Assembly (NCBI GenBank): GCA_003118195.1
Contig: BEXV01000578.1
Location: forward strand, 46,913-110,912
Direction of reading: 5' to 3'
Source of the DNA: Hemicentrotus pulcherrimus
Lineage: Eukaryota; Echinodermata; Echinoidea; Camarodonta; Strongylocentrotidae
DNA: 64,000 nt
Made by a program: the position numbers and the translations under genes. A model generated the notes under the pieces. It made no database searches. It was not told the DNA's origin and worked only from the letters and a program-made list of their open reading frames with translations. Shown piece after piece: positions 41,101 through 50,806 of this stretch (its first letter is position 1; every line of letters begins with the position of its first letter).

Positions 41101-43197
41101 AATCGCTCTTTCTCCCACATTCCAACGAGACCCCAGAGTGCAGACGTCTGTACCCATCCACACTTCCAAAAACTGAGACTCTCAAGGACCCGCAGTGATG
41201 ACAGTTCCCTCCATGCCTGGGCAGAGCTGGCTAAATGCCAATCAGATCCAAATATTACAGATCACAAGTCTGACCTTGGGGATTCAATTAAGAGCCATGA
41301 CGAAAAGCAGACTGCTCTTGGCTCCTCTGCATCTACATTTGGGACAGGTGATGGAGACTTTTCTTCTTTGTCATCTCATGAAAATCTCACAGACTCTATC
41401 AACATGGCTTTTGAACAGCTAGGGGCCAAGTATGCTGCAAAGATTGAAAGCGAGAGCGGGAATTCTACACCTCGTAATATTAAAGAAAAAGCCAAAGACT
41501 CTGATGCTGCAACACGGAAGGAGAAAGTATCAATAGTTCTAAATGATGAGGATATACCGAACCTGGACAAAGAGGATACAGAATCTTCACACAGAGACAG
41601 AAGCGATGAGACATGTTCAACCAAAGATGACGATACTTCATTTGATTCACCAGAAGAGGAGGAGCTCAGTGCTGCGAAGAAGAAGGTGCAAAGGCTGGCT
41701 AGGAAATACAGTAAAATGATCAAACATCAACAAGAGCAGCCTTCTACTATTGTTGTCACAAGGAAGAACAGTGAGTCTTCATCCTCTGAAACTGATGGGA
41801 AGCAGATTGCTTGGGCAGTAACTCACAGCCGGGGTGGAACTGTCATCAAACGCTTTGAGATAGACAGCCCTTCTGGTACTGGGACAGGAGATTCTGTCAG
41901 CAGATCTACAACAGATTCTGAAGATGATAAATCCAGTGGCTCCAGACGTTCCATAAGTCGGGCAGCACAGAGCAGGAAATCTGTCAGAGACTTTGTTCGG
42001 AAATATGAGGTGACCAAGACGACTAAACCAGAGCCCAAGGTTGTGACACCTGTCCAAGATGGCATCAAGGAAAGACTCAAGAGCTTCCAACAGGATACTA
42101 AACAACCCAATAAATCTCCTCAGCACCGATCAAGTATGGGATTCAAGAAGTTGTCGGAAAGGCGAAAAGAACTTGAAGAATGGGTAGCCAAACCCAAACA
42201 GCGGTCTAGACATAACTCTGAAGGTAAAGATTCTACTGATGGTCATTCATTAAGCAGCAGTGCCTCAGATGCTGGTGATCTTTCATTTACCTTCAACAGC
42301 AGTTATCAAGGTAGTTATGCTTCCAGCTTACATAGTAGTGGACGCAGCTCTCCATGCATTGAAGCTCACATGGCCAACATCAATGCCATTAAGGATGGTC
42401 TCTTGGAATCTATAAGTCGCTTAACCCCCCACGAGGGAGCTGCTGAAGAGGAAGAGGTGACTCCTGCCATGTTCAAATCCATCCGAGAAAGATTTGAAGA
42501 GCTTGAAAAGGCTGCCCACAAACCCATCCCACGAACAGTTAGTGATCCTCAGGAGGAGATCAAAGGAAATAGCACAGTTGAAGATGACGACGACACTATA
42601 CAAGATCTTACAGACATTCAATCTACTGGAGAAGTTGAGACAAATACAACCCCGCAAATTCTTGATCTTGATCTTGATCTTCCATTTCCTGAAGTCTTTG
42701 ACACATCATCTAGTGAAATGTCGGCAGTGGGTGTGAAATCTTCAGAATCTCTTAATACCCGTCTCGATGCTCTTGAATTATCAAGTGACAATTCTGCATC
42801 TGATGCCAAGCAGTTCTCATCATCTTCCGACCTGCTCTTTCCAGAGATTGGAAAGCTGGAGAGTACACCAACTGTTCCAGAGACACCCGCCAGCAAGCCT
42901 GTCAGCAACGTGAAGGTCACAACTACCAGGCTGTCAGACTCATGTCATCAGGTAAGCCTGGAGATTTCCCTCACATCCAAGAAGAGAGAATCTGCTCATC
43001 CGACCACCCTAGACGTCCTCTCCCTCTATGAAGGACTGTCCATTGAGGAAGCTCTTGCGGAGGAGCAGAAGATGCTGTCTCCAGAACCAACACTAAACAG
43101 GTCAGATTCTTCAGGGAGCAGCTACAAGGATGCTATCTCAGCCAATCTGACTTCTCCAACTTCTGAGGATTACGTTACAGCACCCGAAGAGCACTAG
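1617..43197 (+). CDS. PLEKHG: PLEKHG1/2/3-family RhoGEF (DH-PH), 3' part of gene, 13 exons seen
   Basis: Thirteen exons join in one frame: 1617-1686, 5117-5314, 9316-9474, 20466-20501, (gap)22157-22243, 24647-24742, 25150-25261, 28947-29120, 33477-33500, 36859-36887, 38813-38914, 39744-39819 and 40583-43197. They give about 1258 residues. The product starts inside the DH domain, with the conserved LKPVQRILKY helix in exon 2. A PH domain follows, with FERALLIGKK and the C-terminal helix QWTHEIKRLILEN, and then a long Ser/Glu/Lys-rich tail. Family knowledge: DH-PH proteins load GTP on Rho GTPases at membranes or the cytoskeleton, and PLEKHG1-3 act in actin control. DH-PH exon order, the linker motif RRNSEP and the long disordered tail point to the PLEKHG1/2/3 group. 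I cannot say which vertebrate paralogue is closest. The N-terminus is outside the window. Part of one PH exon is missing at the N at 22155. Confidence 0.9.
1687..5116. other. RhoGEF intron
   Basis: Non-coding, 3.4 kb. It holds a compound microsatellite just before the acceptor (4989-5079). Small open frames here lack splice context or family match. Confidence 0.7.
4989..5079. repeat. Compound microsatellite (CCACTA)n then (CTT)n
   Basis: ACTGCT/CCACTA units followed by about eleven CTT units, ending about 37 bp before the exon 2 acceptor. It lies on the pyrimidine-tract side of the splice site. Confidence 0.9.
5117..5314 (+). CDS. PLEKHG: RhoGEF exon 2 (DH core, CR3 helix)
   Basis: Acceptor gttacag, donor gtaagt, 66 codons, phase 0 to 0. 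The exon encodes IYTKYCTNYPKAVDVLTECM and then GAYLLKPVQRILKYHLLFQ. The second stretch is the most conserved DH helix, part of the GTPase-binding face in Dbl-family exchange factors. An open frame runs on into both introns (a polypyrimidine microsatellite upstream, open intron downstream), but the splice sites and the family match set the exon limits. Confidence 0.92.
7977..8594. other. Assembly gap (618 N)
   Basis: Run of N. Frames reported across it have no meaning. Confidence 1.
8877..9010. mobile_element. MITE-like inverted-repeat element, 134 bp
   Basis: Left end agggcatcgttttacaaa pairs with right end tttgtgaaacagtgccct as imperfect terminal inverted repeats (about 15 of 18 match). It has no coding capacity. 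No clear target-site duplication is visible. It resembles the short 'GTTT(C/T)ACAAA' MITEs common in marine invertebrate genomes (from memory, not checked). Confidence 0.6.
9316..9474 (+). CDS. PLEKHG: RhoGEF exon 3 (end of DH, DH-PH linker)
   Basis: Acceptor tgggcag, donor gtaggt, 53 codons, phase 0 to 0. The exon encodes the last DH helix (ALKSMTNVAWHINDMKRKHE) and the linker leading to QSQLHGWQ. The linker matches the family pattern 'IQxxLxGWQ' that leads into the PH domain. Its open frame starts upstream in the intron at an unrelated Met, so that start is not real. Confidence 0.92.
13561..13577. repeat. (GGTA)n microsatellite
   Basis: Four consecutive AGGT units inside the large intron. 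Confidence 0.9.
19655..19674. repeat. (TA)n microsatellite
   Basis: About nine TA units inside the large intron. Confidence 0.9.
20466..20501 (+). CDS. PLEKHG: RhoGEF exon 4, 36-bp exon (start of PH domain)
   Basis: A 12-codon exon (DDLNTYGDLVLE) between acceptor ttgcag and donor gtaggt, phase 0 to 0. The family reads 'xDLxxYGELVLEG' straight after the GWQ linker, so position and sequence both fit. It follows an intron of about 11 kb. Confidence 0.88.
20502..22156. other. RhoGEF intron, ends at an N inside or next to an exon
   Basis: Non-coding. The expected acceptor and first part of the next exon are absent; the sequence stops at a C-run and one N (22155). Confidence 0.65.
22157..22243 (+). 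CDS. PLEKHG: RhoGEF exon 5, partial (PH beta strands), 5' end lost at an N
   Basis: Reads RFIYLFERALLIGKKHENTN and on to IKTQIT in one frame, then donor gtaaga at 22244. This is the central PH strand pair (family 'FLFDKxLLIxKK'). No acceptor or coding sequence is visible just upstream. Instead there is a single N at 22155 after a C-run. Compared with the family, about 10-12 residues (GxFxVxxx...) between the VLE end of exon 4 and RFIYLFE are missing, so a short stretch seems to have dropped out of the assembly here. Confidence 0.82.
22244..24646. other. RhoGEF intron with one MITE
   Basis: Non-coding, 2.4 kb; holds the inverted-repeat element at 23715-23954. Confidence 0.7.
23715..23954. mobile_element. 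MITE, 240 bp, ~39-bp terminal inverted repeats, 6-bp TSD
   Basis: The left arm (23715-23754) reads gcctgttctcatcagc and then gtttgccaaatta. The right arm (23915-23954) is its reverse complement with a few mismatches (ggcaaacta, gctgatgaaaacaggc). Both ends are flanked by CTTTAC (23709-23714 and 23955-23960), a clean 6-bp target-site duplication. The interior has no coding capacity. The superfamily is not clear. Confidence 0.8.
24647..24742 (+). CDS. PLEKHG: RhoGEF exon 6 (PH domain)
   Basis: Acceptor ttttcctaacag, donor gtaagt, 32 codons, phase 0 to 0. It encodes CANLMLIESVPKEPLGFNVI and ends DLQYTIL. This matches the PLEKHG PH segment 'LMLIESxxxxLxFxVxxxxxxxQYxI'. Confidence 0.9.
24743..25149. 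other. RhoGEF intron, 407 bp
   Basis: Short intron; open frames in it (24822-25043) continue neither neighbouring exon in frame. Confidence 0.75.
25150..25261 (+). CDS. PLEKHG: RhoGEF exon 7 (C-terminal PH helix)
   Basis: Starts after the AG at 25148-25149 and ends before donor gtaagc. It encodes AKSQEQKKQWTHEIKRLILE and then NYQSNIPTKVKELILGT. This continues the QYTIL of exon 6 with no gap against the family pattern 'QYxIxAKxxEExxxWxxxIKRLILEN'. An upstream AG (25138-25139) has the better pyrimidine tract but would add 10 nt and break the frame. The exon ends in phase 1. Confidence 0.9.
25262..28946. other. RhoGEF intron with a minisatellite
   Basis: Non-coding, 3.7 kb. The only repeat seen is the purine-rich minisatellite at 26131-26243. 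Confidence 0.7.
26131..26243. repeat. Minisatellite, about 40-bp unit, 3 copies
   Basis: The word atcaaaac(a/g)agtgtaaagaga recurs at about 26144, 26184 and 26220, joined by (GGGAGA) purine tracts. Units vary in length. Confidence 0.85.
28947..29120 (+). CDS. PLEKHG: RhoGEF exon 8 (basic linker with RRNSEP)
   Basis: Acceptor ttaaacag, donor gtgaga, phase 1 to 1, about 58 codons. The product is highly basic (KERKSRKKHKRRNSEPMGK). The RR-x-SEP motif is typical of the segment just after the PH domain in PLEKHG1/3. In this frame the phase matches both neighbours. Confidence 0.87.
30535..30553. repeat. Poly-G run ending in an N
   Basis: gggggA then twelve G, then one N at 30553; probably a contig join or a sequencing stop in a homopolymer. 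Confidence 0.85.
32116..32149. repeat. (ATG)n microsatellite
   Basis: About eleven ATG units. The short open frame reading DDDDDDDDDD here is an effect of this repeat. Confidence 0.95.
32954..33011. repeat. 13-bp tandem repeat, 4 copies
   Basis: Unit gatatcaaattgt (last copies gatatcaaattgg) with starts at 32960, 32973, 32986 and 32999. Each unit contains an EcoRV-type GATATC palindrome. Confidence 0.9.
33477..33500 (+). CDS. PLEKHG: RhoGEF 24-bp microexon
   Basis: The sequence between acceptor tttcacag and donor gtgagt is 24 nt long, phase 1 to 1, and adds AAVENIIT between exons 8 and 10. Skipping it keeps the frame, so it may be a cassette exon. The call rests only on splice signals and phase; no homology supports these eight residues. 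Confidence 0.55.
33501..36858. other. RhoGEF intron with one inverted-repeat element
   Basis: Non-coding, 3.4 kb; holds the element at 35985-36130. Small open frames (for example 35444-35725) show no family or splice support. Confidence 0.7.
35985..36130. mobile_element. MITE-like foldback, 146 bp
   Basis: Left end gggggtgtttcataa is the exact reverse complement of right end ttatgaaacaccccc. Inside, acgcatgactgg and ccagtcgtgcgtaaa also pair, so most of the element could fold on itself. No coding capacity and no clear target-site duplication. Confidence 0.7.
36859..36887 (+). CDS. PLEKHG: RhoGEF small exon (29 bp)
   Basis: Acceptor tatctttcag, donor gtaagc, 29 nt. It enters in phase 1 and leaves in phase 0, encoding GMKRPDLSKL. 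The phases fit both the microexon (or exon 8 directly) before it and the exon at 38813 after it. Confidence 0.7.
36888..38812. other. RhoGEF intron
   Basis: Non-coding, 1.9 kb. A stretch at about 37000-37650 is less AT-rich than its surroundings and carries open frames on both strands, but none matches a known family or a phase-fitting exon. Confidence 0.65.
38813..38914 (+). CDS. PLEKHG: RhoGEF tail exon (34 codons)
   Basis: Acceptor gatcatttag, donor gtaagt, phase 0 to 0. It encodes an acidic, Ser/Asp-rich segment (GSKRFADIPQDDGTEDSLDE, then VDSNKTGKSEPCTP). SEPCTP holds SP/TP-like sites. It fits phase on both sides and looks like disordered tail. Confidence 0.82.
38915..39743. other. RhoGEF intron with assembly gap
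   Basis: Mostly N (38973-39572); the exons on both sides are intact. Confidence 0.75.
38973..39572. other. Assembly gap (600 N)
   Basis: Run of N. Confidence 1.
39744..39819 (+). CDS. PLEKHG: RhoGEF tail exon (76 bp)
   Basis: Acceptor ttttttaacag, donor gttagt (a weaker donor), phase 0 to 1. Encodes NEKGEGSLAPLARPEEMRDE and SSSLQ. Its phase-1 end is completed by the first two bases of the last exon. Confidence 0.78.
39820..40582. other. RhoGEF last intron
   Basis: Non-coding, 763 bp; nothing notable seen. Confidence 0.75.
40583..43197 (+). CDS. PLEKHG: RhoGEF terminal coding exon, long Ser-rich C-terminal tail
   Basis: Follows acceptor ttcaccttacag and runs open for 870 codons to TAG at 43195-43197. 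The open frame has a Met at 40684, but in-frame coding extends back to the acceptor (DTRQDASRSSSKKLVLSNSL), so that Met is internal. The tail is rich in Ser, Asp, Glu and Lys and looks disordered. Visible motifs: DSGIGS (40666-40683), a DSGxxS phosphodegron shape; many RxxS sites (RNRSFSH, RTRSDD, RKNSES, RHNSEG, PRTVSDP); a short coiled-coil-like stretch AAKKKVQRLARKYSKMIKHQ; and a LDLDLDL run near 42664. An internal CAGgtaagc lies at 42949-42957, yet the frame stays open for about 80 more codons. Confidence 0.93.
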
Positions 43198-45715
43198 AAA
43201 TTAACATATGTGCTTATTGTCACCCGCCATTTAATAATATGTCAATGCTTTACACTAAATACTTAACCATGTTATTTCAAATTCTTTCATTTTTTTACAA
43301 CTTGATCTTTCACCAGGTGACCATTTGACAAATTCAAGTAGAGCACATGGATTGATTGCCAAAGGAGTAGGGATTATTTTCATATAAATCAAGTGCTTCA
43401 CGGAGCACGAGCCATTTTTGTATTTATATTTGTATTACGCAATCAGTGCCTTGACATTGAACAATTTAATTTCTATTCTTCTCATCAACTTGTTTGGGAT
43501 GGTGAATTTGTGTGTTTGGATTTTTGTTAAGTTAGTTGAATGAAAAAAACACAATAGAGAAAAAAATAAACATCTTTTAGGGGTTGATCAGTCTTTGTAT
43601 AGTGATATATAAAACTTGTTTCACCTTCTCTCAGCTCTGACAACTATCTTCATTTTCATCATGTTCTTGTGGTTCTGTTTTAAGGAAATTACAACGCATT
43701 TTATGAGCAAGAGCTGTTTTTCTGTATCAAGTATTGATTGGTCTACTGTTGATATTATGATGTTACTTGTGATATTATAATGAGGTATATTCCACTGATA
43801 CTTTGTTCAGTATTTCTTAGTATTTCAAAGGTGTGACACAGGTCATCACAGAAGATATGAAAATCATTCTATATCTCCTAGGGAAGTGGCTGTATCAATA
43901 TCACTGTCATTGATTGATCATTGCATCTTTCATATCCCTGTAGAATTCAAGCTTGTAAGTGATGTTCATTTTTATCTATAATTCAATCCTATCAGTTTTA
44001 TTACGGTAGCTTCATTCATATTTCTGAGAAAGAACAGACTCTAATCTGTTCTATCGTTTGAATGTTTTTGGCCTCGACGCCGCCCGATCACGTCATGAAA
44101 CAGTCATGTGACTGACTTGATAGTTTGATTGTGTGGGAGGAAGTCTTAAGGTCCGGATTGTTCAAGCAAAGATTACATCATTTGCTTGCATATAGTAAAT
44201 CTTATAGGATCATCTAAATTTCATTCTACTTGTTTGCATTTTAAATGCAATCATATAATCTTGCTTCACTATGACTAATTTTCTAGGATATAGAATATGT
44301 TGATTCAGATTTTCAAATCATATTTTGCTCTTTATTTCTAAACTTCACTTGGATTATAGAAAGGTTGCTTTCATACATATAGACCCTTACTACCATTTCT
44401 CAATCATGAATTCTATTATCTGCTAGTCTGTGTATATACCGGTAATCACTGTCAGCTTATCTTCTTGTTAAGTCTGAGCATATTACACATGCAACCTTCT
44501 TATGAGAAGGATTGAAAGCCATAAAGCCAAAGCCCTGTTCAAACAAATTATGACAGTATTGCTCCATGCAAAGTGCCTTTCAACTTTTGTAAACATTTCT
44601 TATGTGAGTAATCAACATAATATCACTGTAAAGTTGGTCCCCTGACCTTGTTTGGTGAATTGAACAACAGAACTAAGTGATGCATGTTTTTTTGTTTTTT
44701 TTTAACAGAAAACTGCATTAATGTTTACTGGTATCCATCCCCACTTATGTTGAAGAAGATGATGTATATTGTACATGTTTTCAAGATATGTCAATGTCTT
44801 CTTTCTTCGTGCTATTTTCTAAATGCAAACTCTGGAATGTCTGTTGCCTTCTGCAAAAGTGGAGATCTTTTGAAAGATATTTTCTTTGTGCATTACTGGT
44901 AGGCACAAAACAGACTCAAATATCATGCTTTGACGCTGAAGCCAGGATGCACAAAATATTTTCTTTGGAGAAACGCGAGTGTCAAGCATGTATCTCATGG
45001 ATATAAGTTGCAGAAATTGTATTTACGGTAGCAAAAGTAGCATGATAAATAAATCATGTTGAGTGAACCACTTTGCAGTAGTTTTGTTTGTCTTGCTAAA
45101 ATGTTTTTAGCTTTAAGGCATGTGTGTTGTGTATATCGTCGTAGAAATATTTAATATATAAGGTATGTGTATTCAGGCTATGTATGCCCTGAGCTTTGTA
45201 TGATACTCTGTAATTTACCCAAGGATTTGGCATGTATATTCATCCAAATGTAGTTATGCTGTATGTGTACATTTCTATTATATCCATAATGGTCATTGTA
45301 TATTTCATTTAGATCGCTTTTGTGAAGTCCAAGGGAGTTGTTGTATCAAGCTAGAAAAAGTTCTGTGAAAGCACCTTTATTCTCTCTACTTTTCTTGCCA
45401 AATAGAGTAATAATGAATCTCAGAATTTATTGATTAAGAGAAAGTACCATTGATTAAGATTTATTGTAATATGTAGTGTGGATATTTGTTATCTTAATAA
45501 AACTAATTATCATTCCTGATCTAAGAAATTAATGTTCATAGTGTACATTGCATCTTTTGATAATATAAGCACTAGCCGATTGTACTTCAAACAGATATGT
45601 GGCAAGCAGCTATTTTTCACATTTTTTACAAGCTATAATTGTAAATGAATCGATGATAAAGTATGAGGAATGATGATGTATGTTAAATTAATAAACACCT
45701 TTCACCTTAGCAATT
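43198..45715 (+). other. PLEKHG: RhoGEF 3' UTR, probable extent
   Basis: AT-rich non-coding sequence follows the stop. AATAAA signals lie at 43565-43570, 45048-45053, 45496-45501 and 45690-45695. Which is used cannot be read from the DNA; alternative polyadenylation is possible. No coding sequence is seen here. Confidence 0.5.
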
Positions 45716-47342
45716 GATTATAGGTGTTATGTCGGAGAACAAAAATAGTAAATGTGATTGTTATATTTATGAATGAATTCATATCAATGACAAGTCAACA
45801 AGTTGACAAATAATTGTTTAAATTCTTAACATGATTATCAAAGAATTTAGATGCAGTTGTTGTATTCAGAAATTACAACAATGTTATGGCTCTTTTCATC
45901 TATCAATCTAACTTTCATTTTGATCAGGTTAAGTGGAAAACTAGTCATGAATATTAATTTCTCTTGAGAAATTGCCTTTTCCTTTCATGTCAAACTTCAA
46001 ATAAGGTGCTATGAGTCTTTCCACTTCCAAGTTCTTCTTTTAATACATGTCACAATGTAGCATTTGTGCTATGTAATTGAGTCACATGTACGATAGTGGT
46101 GCTATTTCAATTTTGGAACTACCTTTATAGGCTACAATACCAACTAATGGGGCCGTCAAACATGTCAGCATTTAAGCACATACAGTGCACTGTAAATTAT
46201 CTGCAGTTGCAAGTATCCATTCTTTGCTATTTTCTTAGTAAATTATGTGTATGTGATTTTTTTGAAGAGAAAGTAGTAATGTTTAAATGGCCTTATCACT
46301 TTGATCTAGAGTGGAGATTATAAAGAGACCACCTTTAATGTTGTGCTGCACAATTGTGTTTAATTATAAACATTGGACAACTTGAGTTGATTTTTATGCA
46401 GGCTTACCCATTCTATATGAATTGTTAGCATTATGGATGATAATTTGGGTTTCATCCTAGCTGTTTGGTTTGGCAGCACTCACAGAATGCCTCATAGTTA
46501 ATGCAAATCTGTTGCCACTTGCAGTGTCCTTTGTCCAGGTAAAGAGATTTTCTGTAAATCCAAGATCAGATTGGGCTTACGAGCTACGTTCGATCTATTG
46601 ATTTATTAGCACAAGCTTGATGTGCAGACCAGCTATAATCTTTTTTATATCTGCACAAATATTTAGGCACTGTATCTACTTAAATGCCTTTCTTTTCAGC
46701 GATAAAAACAAAATACTTTCATTTTCTACATTGTGTAATGTATACCCCTTGATTTTCCTTATAAATTCATATTAGAATGCGTTTACCGTCAGCTTTCAGA
46801 GTTTGTCATCTACCTGTGTACTTGATATTGATGAATTTTCAATAGAATAAGAACAAATCAACTCAAAATCGATCTTTATAAATTTATAAAAATATGACCA
46901 TGAATTGAATACATTTTATTTCATTTGCTTATGTGGCTGTATGAGTTGTATTTATTCATTTGATAAAGCAAAGCAATGTTTTGTTATTGGTTTGTATGAT
47001 TTGTAAGAGGTATGTCTGTTGTCTTTGTAATACCCTCGCTTGACATCACTACCTCTTTCTTCAGGTAGTGAAATGTACATCAAACAATTAAAAAAAAAGG
47101 CGTCCAGACTGGAAACAAAAAATACTTAACTGGTGCAGTTCTTTGATTTCGTATTTATTTTTCAAAATCTCATTTGATGCAGTGATACTGATGTACTATA
47201 TGTGTGATTTTAAAGGCACACTGTCCTACTTGTAGCTACTTGCTCCCTCTATATAGAAAACTTCCCAAATCGGTGCCTGTTGGTCCCCCATGATCCTCTT
47301 TTTCTTATGTTAAATGAGAGCTGAGTTAATGAGATAGCCACC

Positions 47343-47434
47343 TTACTTTACTTACTTTACTTACTTTACTTTGGCTGGCTCGCTTTGTGGTATAATCTCT
47401 TCTGGCTGGCTCGCTTTGTGGTCTAATCTCTTCT
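47343..47434. repeat. ACTT-rich repeat and 31-bp direct duplication
   Basis: ACTTT/ACTTACTTT units at 47343-47372, then two copies of a 31-bp unit beginning ggctggctcgctttgtggt (47373-47403 and 47404-47434), which differ at one base. Confidence 0.85.
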
Positions 47435-48147
47435 GGCTGAAATAGTAAAGCCTGCGTTACATGTGTACTACATGTATATGATGCATATCTTTTGTATTCA
47501 ATGATTTTGTGCGGAAATGAAAATGTCTTGATATGATCACCGAGTGGTATCAGAACCAAAGAACAAATATTCAACACTCTAGTTAAGAAATTTTCCATTT
47601 TGGTTTGAAATAAATGGATAAGATTGTCAAATTTCATGACGTTGCACTATACATTTCATAGAATATCTAATATAAAGTGTGACAAGCAAGTACAGAAAGG
47701 TACTGAGTTTTTGAAAGGATTTTCATAGCTAATAGAACACTTTCCCCCAATCAGTTGCTGCTTCATCAGACTTGTGATGGGCTTTGAAAGTTGCAGATAC
47801 TAGCATCTGATTTACAAATAATATCAGGGCCTATAATAAAGTAAGAGATGCACAGACATAGAGATGGAGAGAGAGAGAGAGGGATAAGATTTGAAATAGA
47901 CGAGTTTAATGGAAATAATACGAGGAAAGGAGCAAGAAAGAGCGACATTGAAAATTTAAAAAATGTTCAGCAACAAATGTGAGGGGTAATGAGACTTAAC
48001 AAAGAGGCATTGTTTAGGGTCTTTCAGAAGAACGTGTAGGATGGATAGAGAGAAGAGAAAAAAAGGGAATATGTGTTCAAGATTTATGAAAGAGTGAGAT
48101 AGAGAAGGAAAAAGAAATGCCAATTCTTGAAGATGAGTGAGTTTTAA

Positions 48148-48532
48148 AGGGATCGTTAAACAATGTTAAAGCTGGAATACACGACCCTACGCGTTATCAG
48201 TGTCTGTGATATGGTGATATATTGAAGCCCTAAAAAAATCGCGCTTCAAAATGATCAAAAAGTGCATCAAAAAAGTAAAAATCTTTGAGTGACCGGTCTT
48301 ACCATACTCGTTTTCCCTAATAGACATTAGTGTTATGAAAACCGCCAGGCGAACGGTTTTCAAAATTTGTAATTTCAATCATAAATGTCTTGATAATGAG
48401 ATAATGAGATAGGCGATCGGCTTGTAAAAGTCATGGGGTTCCTGACTGACCTAAAGGTTTATAATTATCATTGCATCATGAGCTAAATCCAGAATTTTGT
48501 TTCAGAATCTGAGACAAAGTTACCGGATCCCT
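48148..48532 (+). mobile_element. TTAA-flanked MITE, copy 1 (385 bp)
   Basis: Starts agggatc and ends gatccct, flanked by TTAA at 48144-48147 and 48533-48536. It is the reverse complement of the element at 62773-63107 over most of its length, so this is one dispersed family. Copy 1 has about 40 extra bases near 48290-48330. It has no coding capacity. A TTAA target suggests mobilisation by a piggyBac-type transposase (inference). Confidence 0.8.
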
Positions 48533-49048
48533 TTAAATCAGATAAAAACACAAGTCAACAACTGAAATTCCCAACCATGTTACTTCAGAATAAAAGGTAT
48601 CTTTAAATTACCACACAAACAAAACTACAACAAAACGAGTCAATTTGTCAGTCATGAATATTGATTCAATTTTATTTTCACATAAGAATGGATACATAAT
48701 GGCATTAAAAACTTAAAAAGGAGGGATTTACAAGCACAAACGGAGATGCTGTAGCAAGCTGGACTGCCGTGTTTCAGTAAACTAAACCTGAGATGGGTTT
48801 CAATACATCAGTAGAATTAATTTGACAAAGCCAAATGTAGGGAAAATACTTGCAAGATTTTCAAAAATCTACAAGTCTTACTGTCCTAGAGATGTTGCTA
48901 TTACAATCTTATGCTTACTTAACATTGGCCTATTGCAAATGTATCAATGTATACAAATTACAATTTCATGATGAGGTACAAAATAACAATTTTAAATCTT
49001 TTAAGTCAGCAGCATTTTTATTCTGGGCATTATTTTGAACATATCTCT

Positions 49049-49104
49049 CACACACACACACACACACACACACGCACTCACACACACACACACACACACA
49101 CACA
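49049..49104. repeat. (CA)n microsatellite
   Basis: About 27 CA units with one small interruption (gcactca). Confidence 0.97.
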
Positions 49105-50647
49105 ACCTATTGGTAGAATATGTAATCAAATGTCAATCTTTCCTGTGGGTCAAGCCATTTTGTAGATATGTTGATAAATATTTAGTTGAGATGTCAAATG
49201 TGCTGAATTAAATAACAGGAGTACATAACAGACAGTTACAGACCTATACATCAACTAGCACAAAAGTGAACTGATGACCAATATTTTACCAAGTTGTTGT
49301 ACACAATAGACAGCTTGTCAAAAGCCCAGTTTAAAAACCATTAAAACTGTGTAAAAAAAAGTGTATTCTTTGTTTAAACATACACCTACATATTGACCGT
49401 AGTTCTTATATTATGCTTCACCATTTTTTTCATAAACTGAATGACCATTCTTATATGTTGAAGACGAGTGTTTACCACTTTCAGCCACATGATTGCAATT
49501 TAATCTAAAAATCAACAAATACAACTTATTGCTTCTTATTGTTTAAAAAGAAGGGAAAATGTTACATAGCAGAAATCAACTTTTACTGGTCCCCACCCAA
49601 GATTAGATCTCATTAAATTCTTTAACACACTGTATATGTAGCTCGACCTTCATAAATAACTAGAAAGTAATTGCTAATTTTCACTCGTCCCAGGAAGCAT
49701 TACATTCATAAAACAATTATACAGTATCTTATCATTTAAAATAGTTGTAAAAAAGGTAAAAATATGCAAAAAATTGTAAATACCAGTACCGGTACATGTA
49801 TTACAGCGAACACGTATACATGTCTCTATAATGATTCTCTATCAACACTACAAATAAATACATGTAGTAAGTGGAAGAAAAAAAGACAACTAAAATCCCT
49901 TTTAATCTACTTTTCATCATTTTCCCTCTTAAAGTGTAATAACATTTAAAAGCTAGAGAGCCCTACCACTTCTGTAAGACGTTTTAGACACCAATAAGAC
50001 GATGGAAACTTTACAAAGGAGTTCAAACCAAATGTTGAGTTCTTGTAACCAATCTGCATTGCAAGAGAAACAGCATTGACAGCATTATTTATCATGAAGT
50101 AGATGGGTTGTTTGGACCAGGATGTTATAAACAAACTTATGAAAGCTTTCTGTTAATCACATTAACTACATGTGTACCAAGTTCTAGTGCTCTATTTCTC
50201 TGTTTATTCAATCTACCAAGTAAAATTAGATCTCATTACTGGTATCTAATTCTTACTAAGTGAAAATCTGGTTTCACACAGTGAAAAATATGTTTTCAGT
50301 CATCACAAGAACTCAAGACACATCATGATGCCATGAAATAATTCACACATACAACATGTGGAGCAAAGGAGCATGAACTAAGTTTGAGCTAGAGACATTT
50401 TACATATTTCAGAATATTTGGGGAGGATTTTCAGCTCATGAAAGACCATGGTCATTTCATTTTGTGCAAGAAAAGATGTAATTCTGCTCTAGTTATCATA
50501 CTGCATGCAATACCTTTGTCGAGCAGACTTCTTAGGAGATTTCATATAAAGAATGGCACTTTTCATTATCTTAACCCAAGAGACCAACACTTACATACAT
50601 GTAATATCATTCATCAGCAGTGTTTACAGTGTTGAGGTACAGTATAG

Positions 50648-50806
50648 AGATGTCATGGTCCAGTGCGTAGGTCAGTAAACTATGGATCACATGGTACATG
50701 GTTCAAATCCCCACTTGCCAATTGACCAAGGTACTAGGTGAAGTAAATGGTTAAGTGTAATTGTGCTTGAGCACCTTGGGTCATAAGCTATATAAAACTG
50801 AGGTAA
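50648..50806 (+). mobile_element. tRNA-derived SINE, copy 1
   Basis: Begins with a tRNA-like head carrying Pol III box A (tggtccagtgcg) and box B (ggttcaaatcc). A tail with ggtgaagtaaatgg and gcttgagcacc follows. The same head and tail recur in opposite orientation at 61580-61790. The head is too diverged to be a working tRNA. Confidence 0.75.

Noticed and set aside
40572..42920. Antisense and +2/+3 frames over the terminal RhoGEF exon
   Set aside because: Shadows of the + strand coding exon; Ser-rich complements of Glu/Asp/Lys codons.
40684..43197. 837-codon frame as a complete stand-alone gene starting at Met 40684
   Set aside because: Coding sequence in the same frame extends back to a good acceptor at 40582, and upstream exons join in phase; it is the terminal exon of the RhoGEF.
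49049..49104. CRISPR-like or satellite array
   Set aside because: A plain CA microsatellite; no CRISPR-type spacer structure anywhere in the window.
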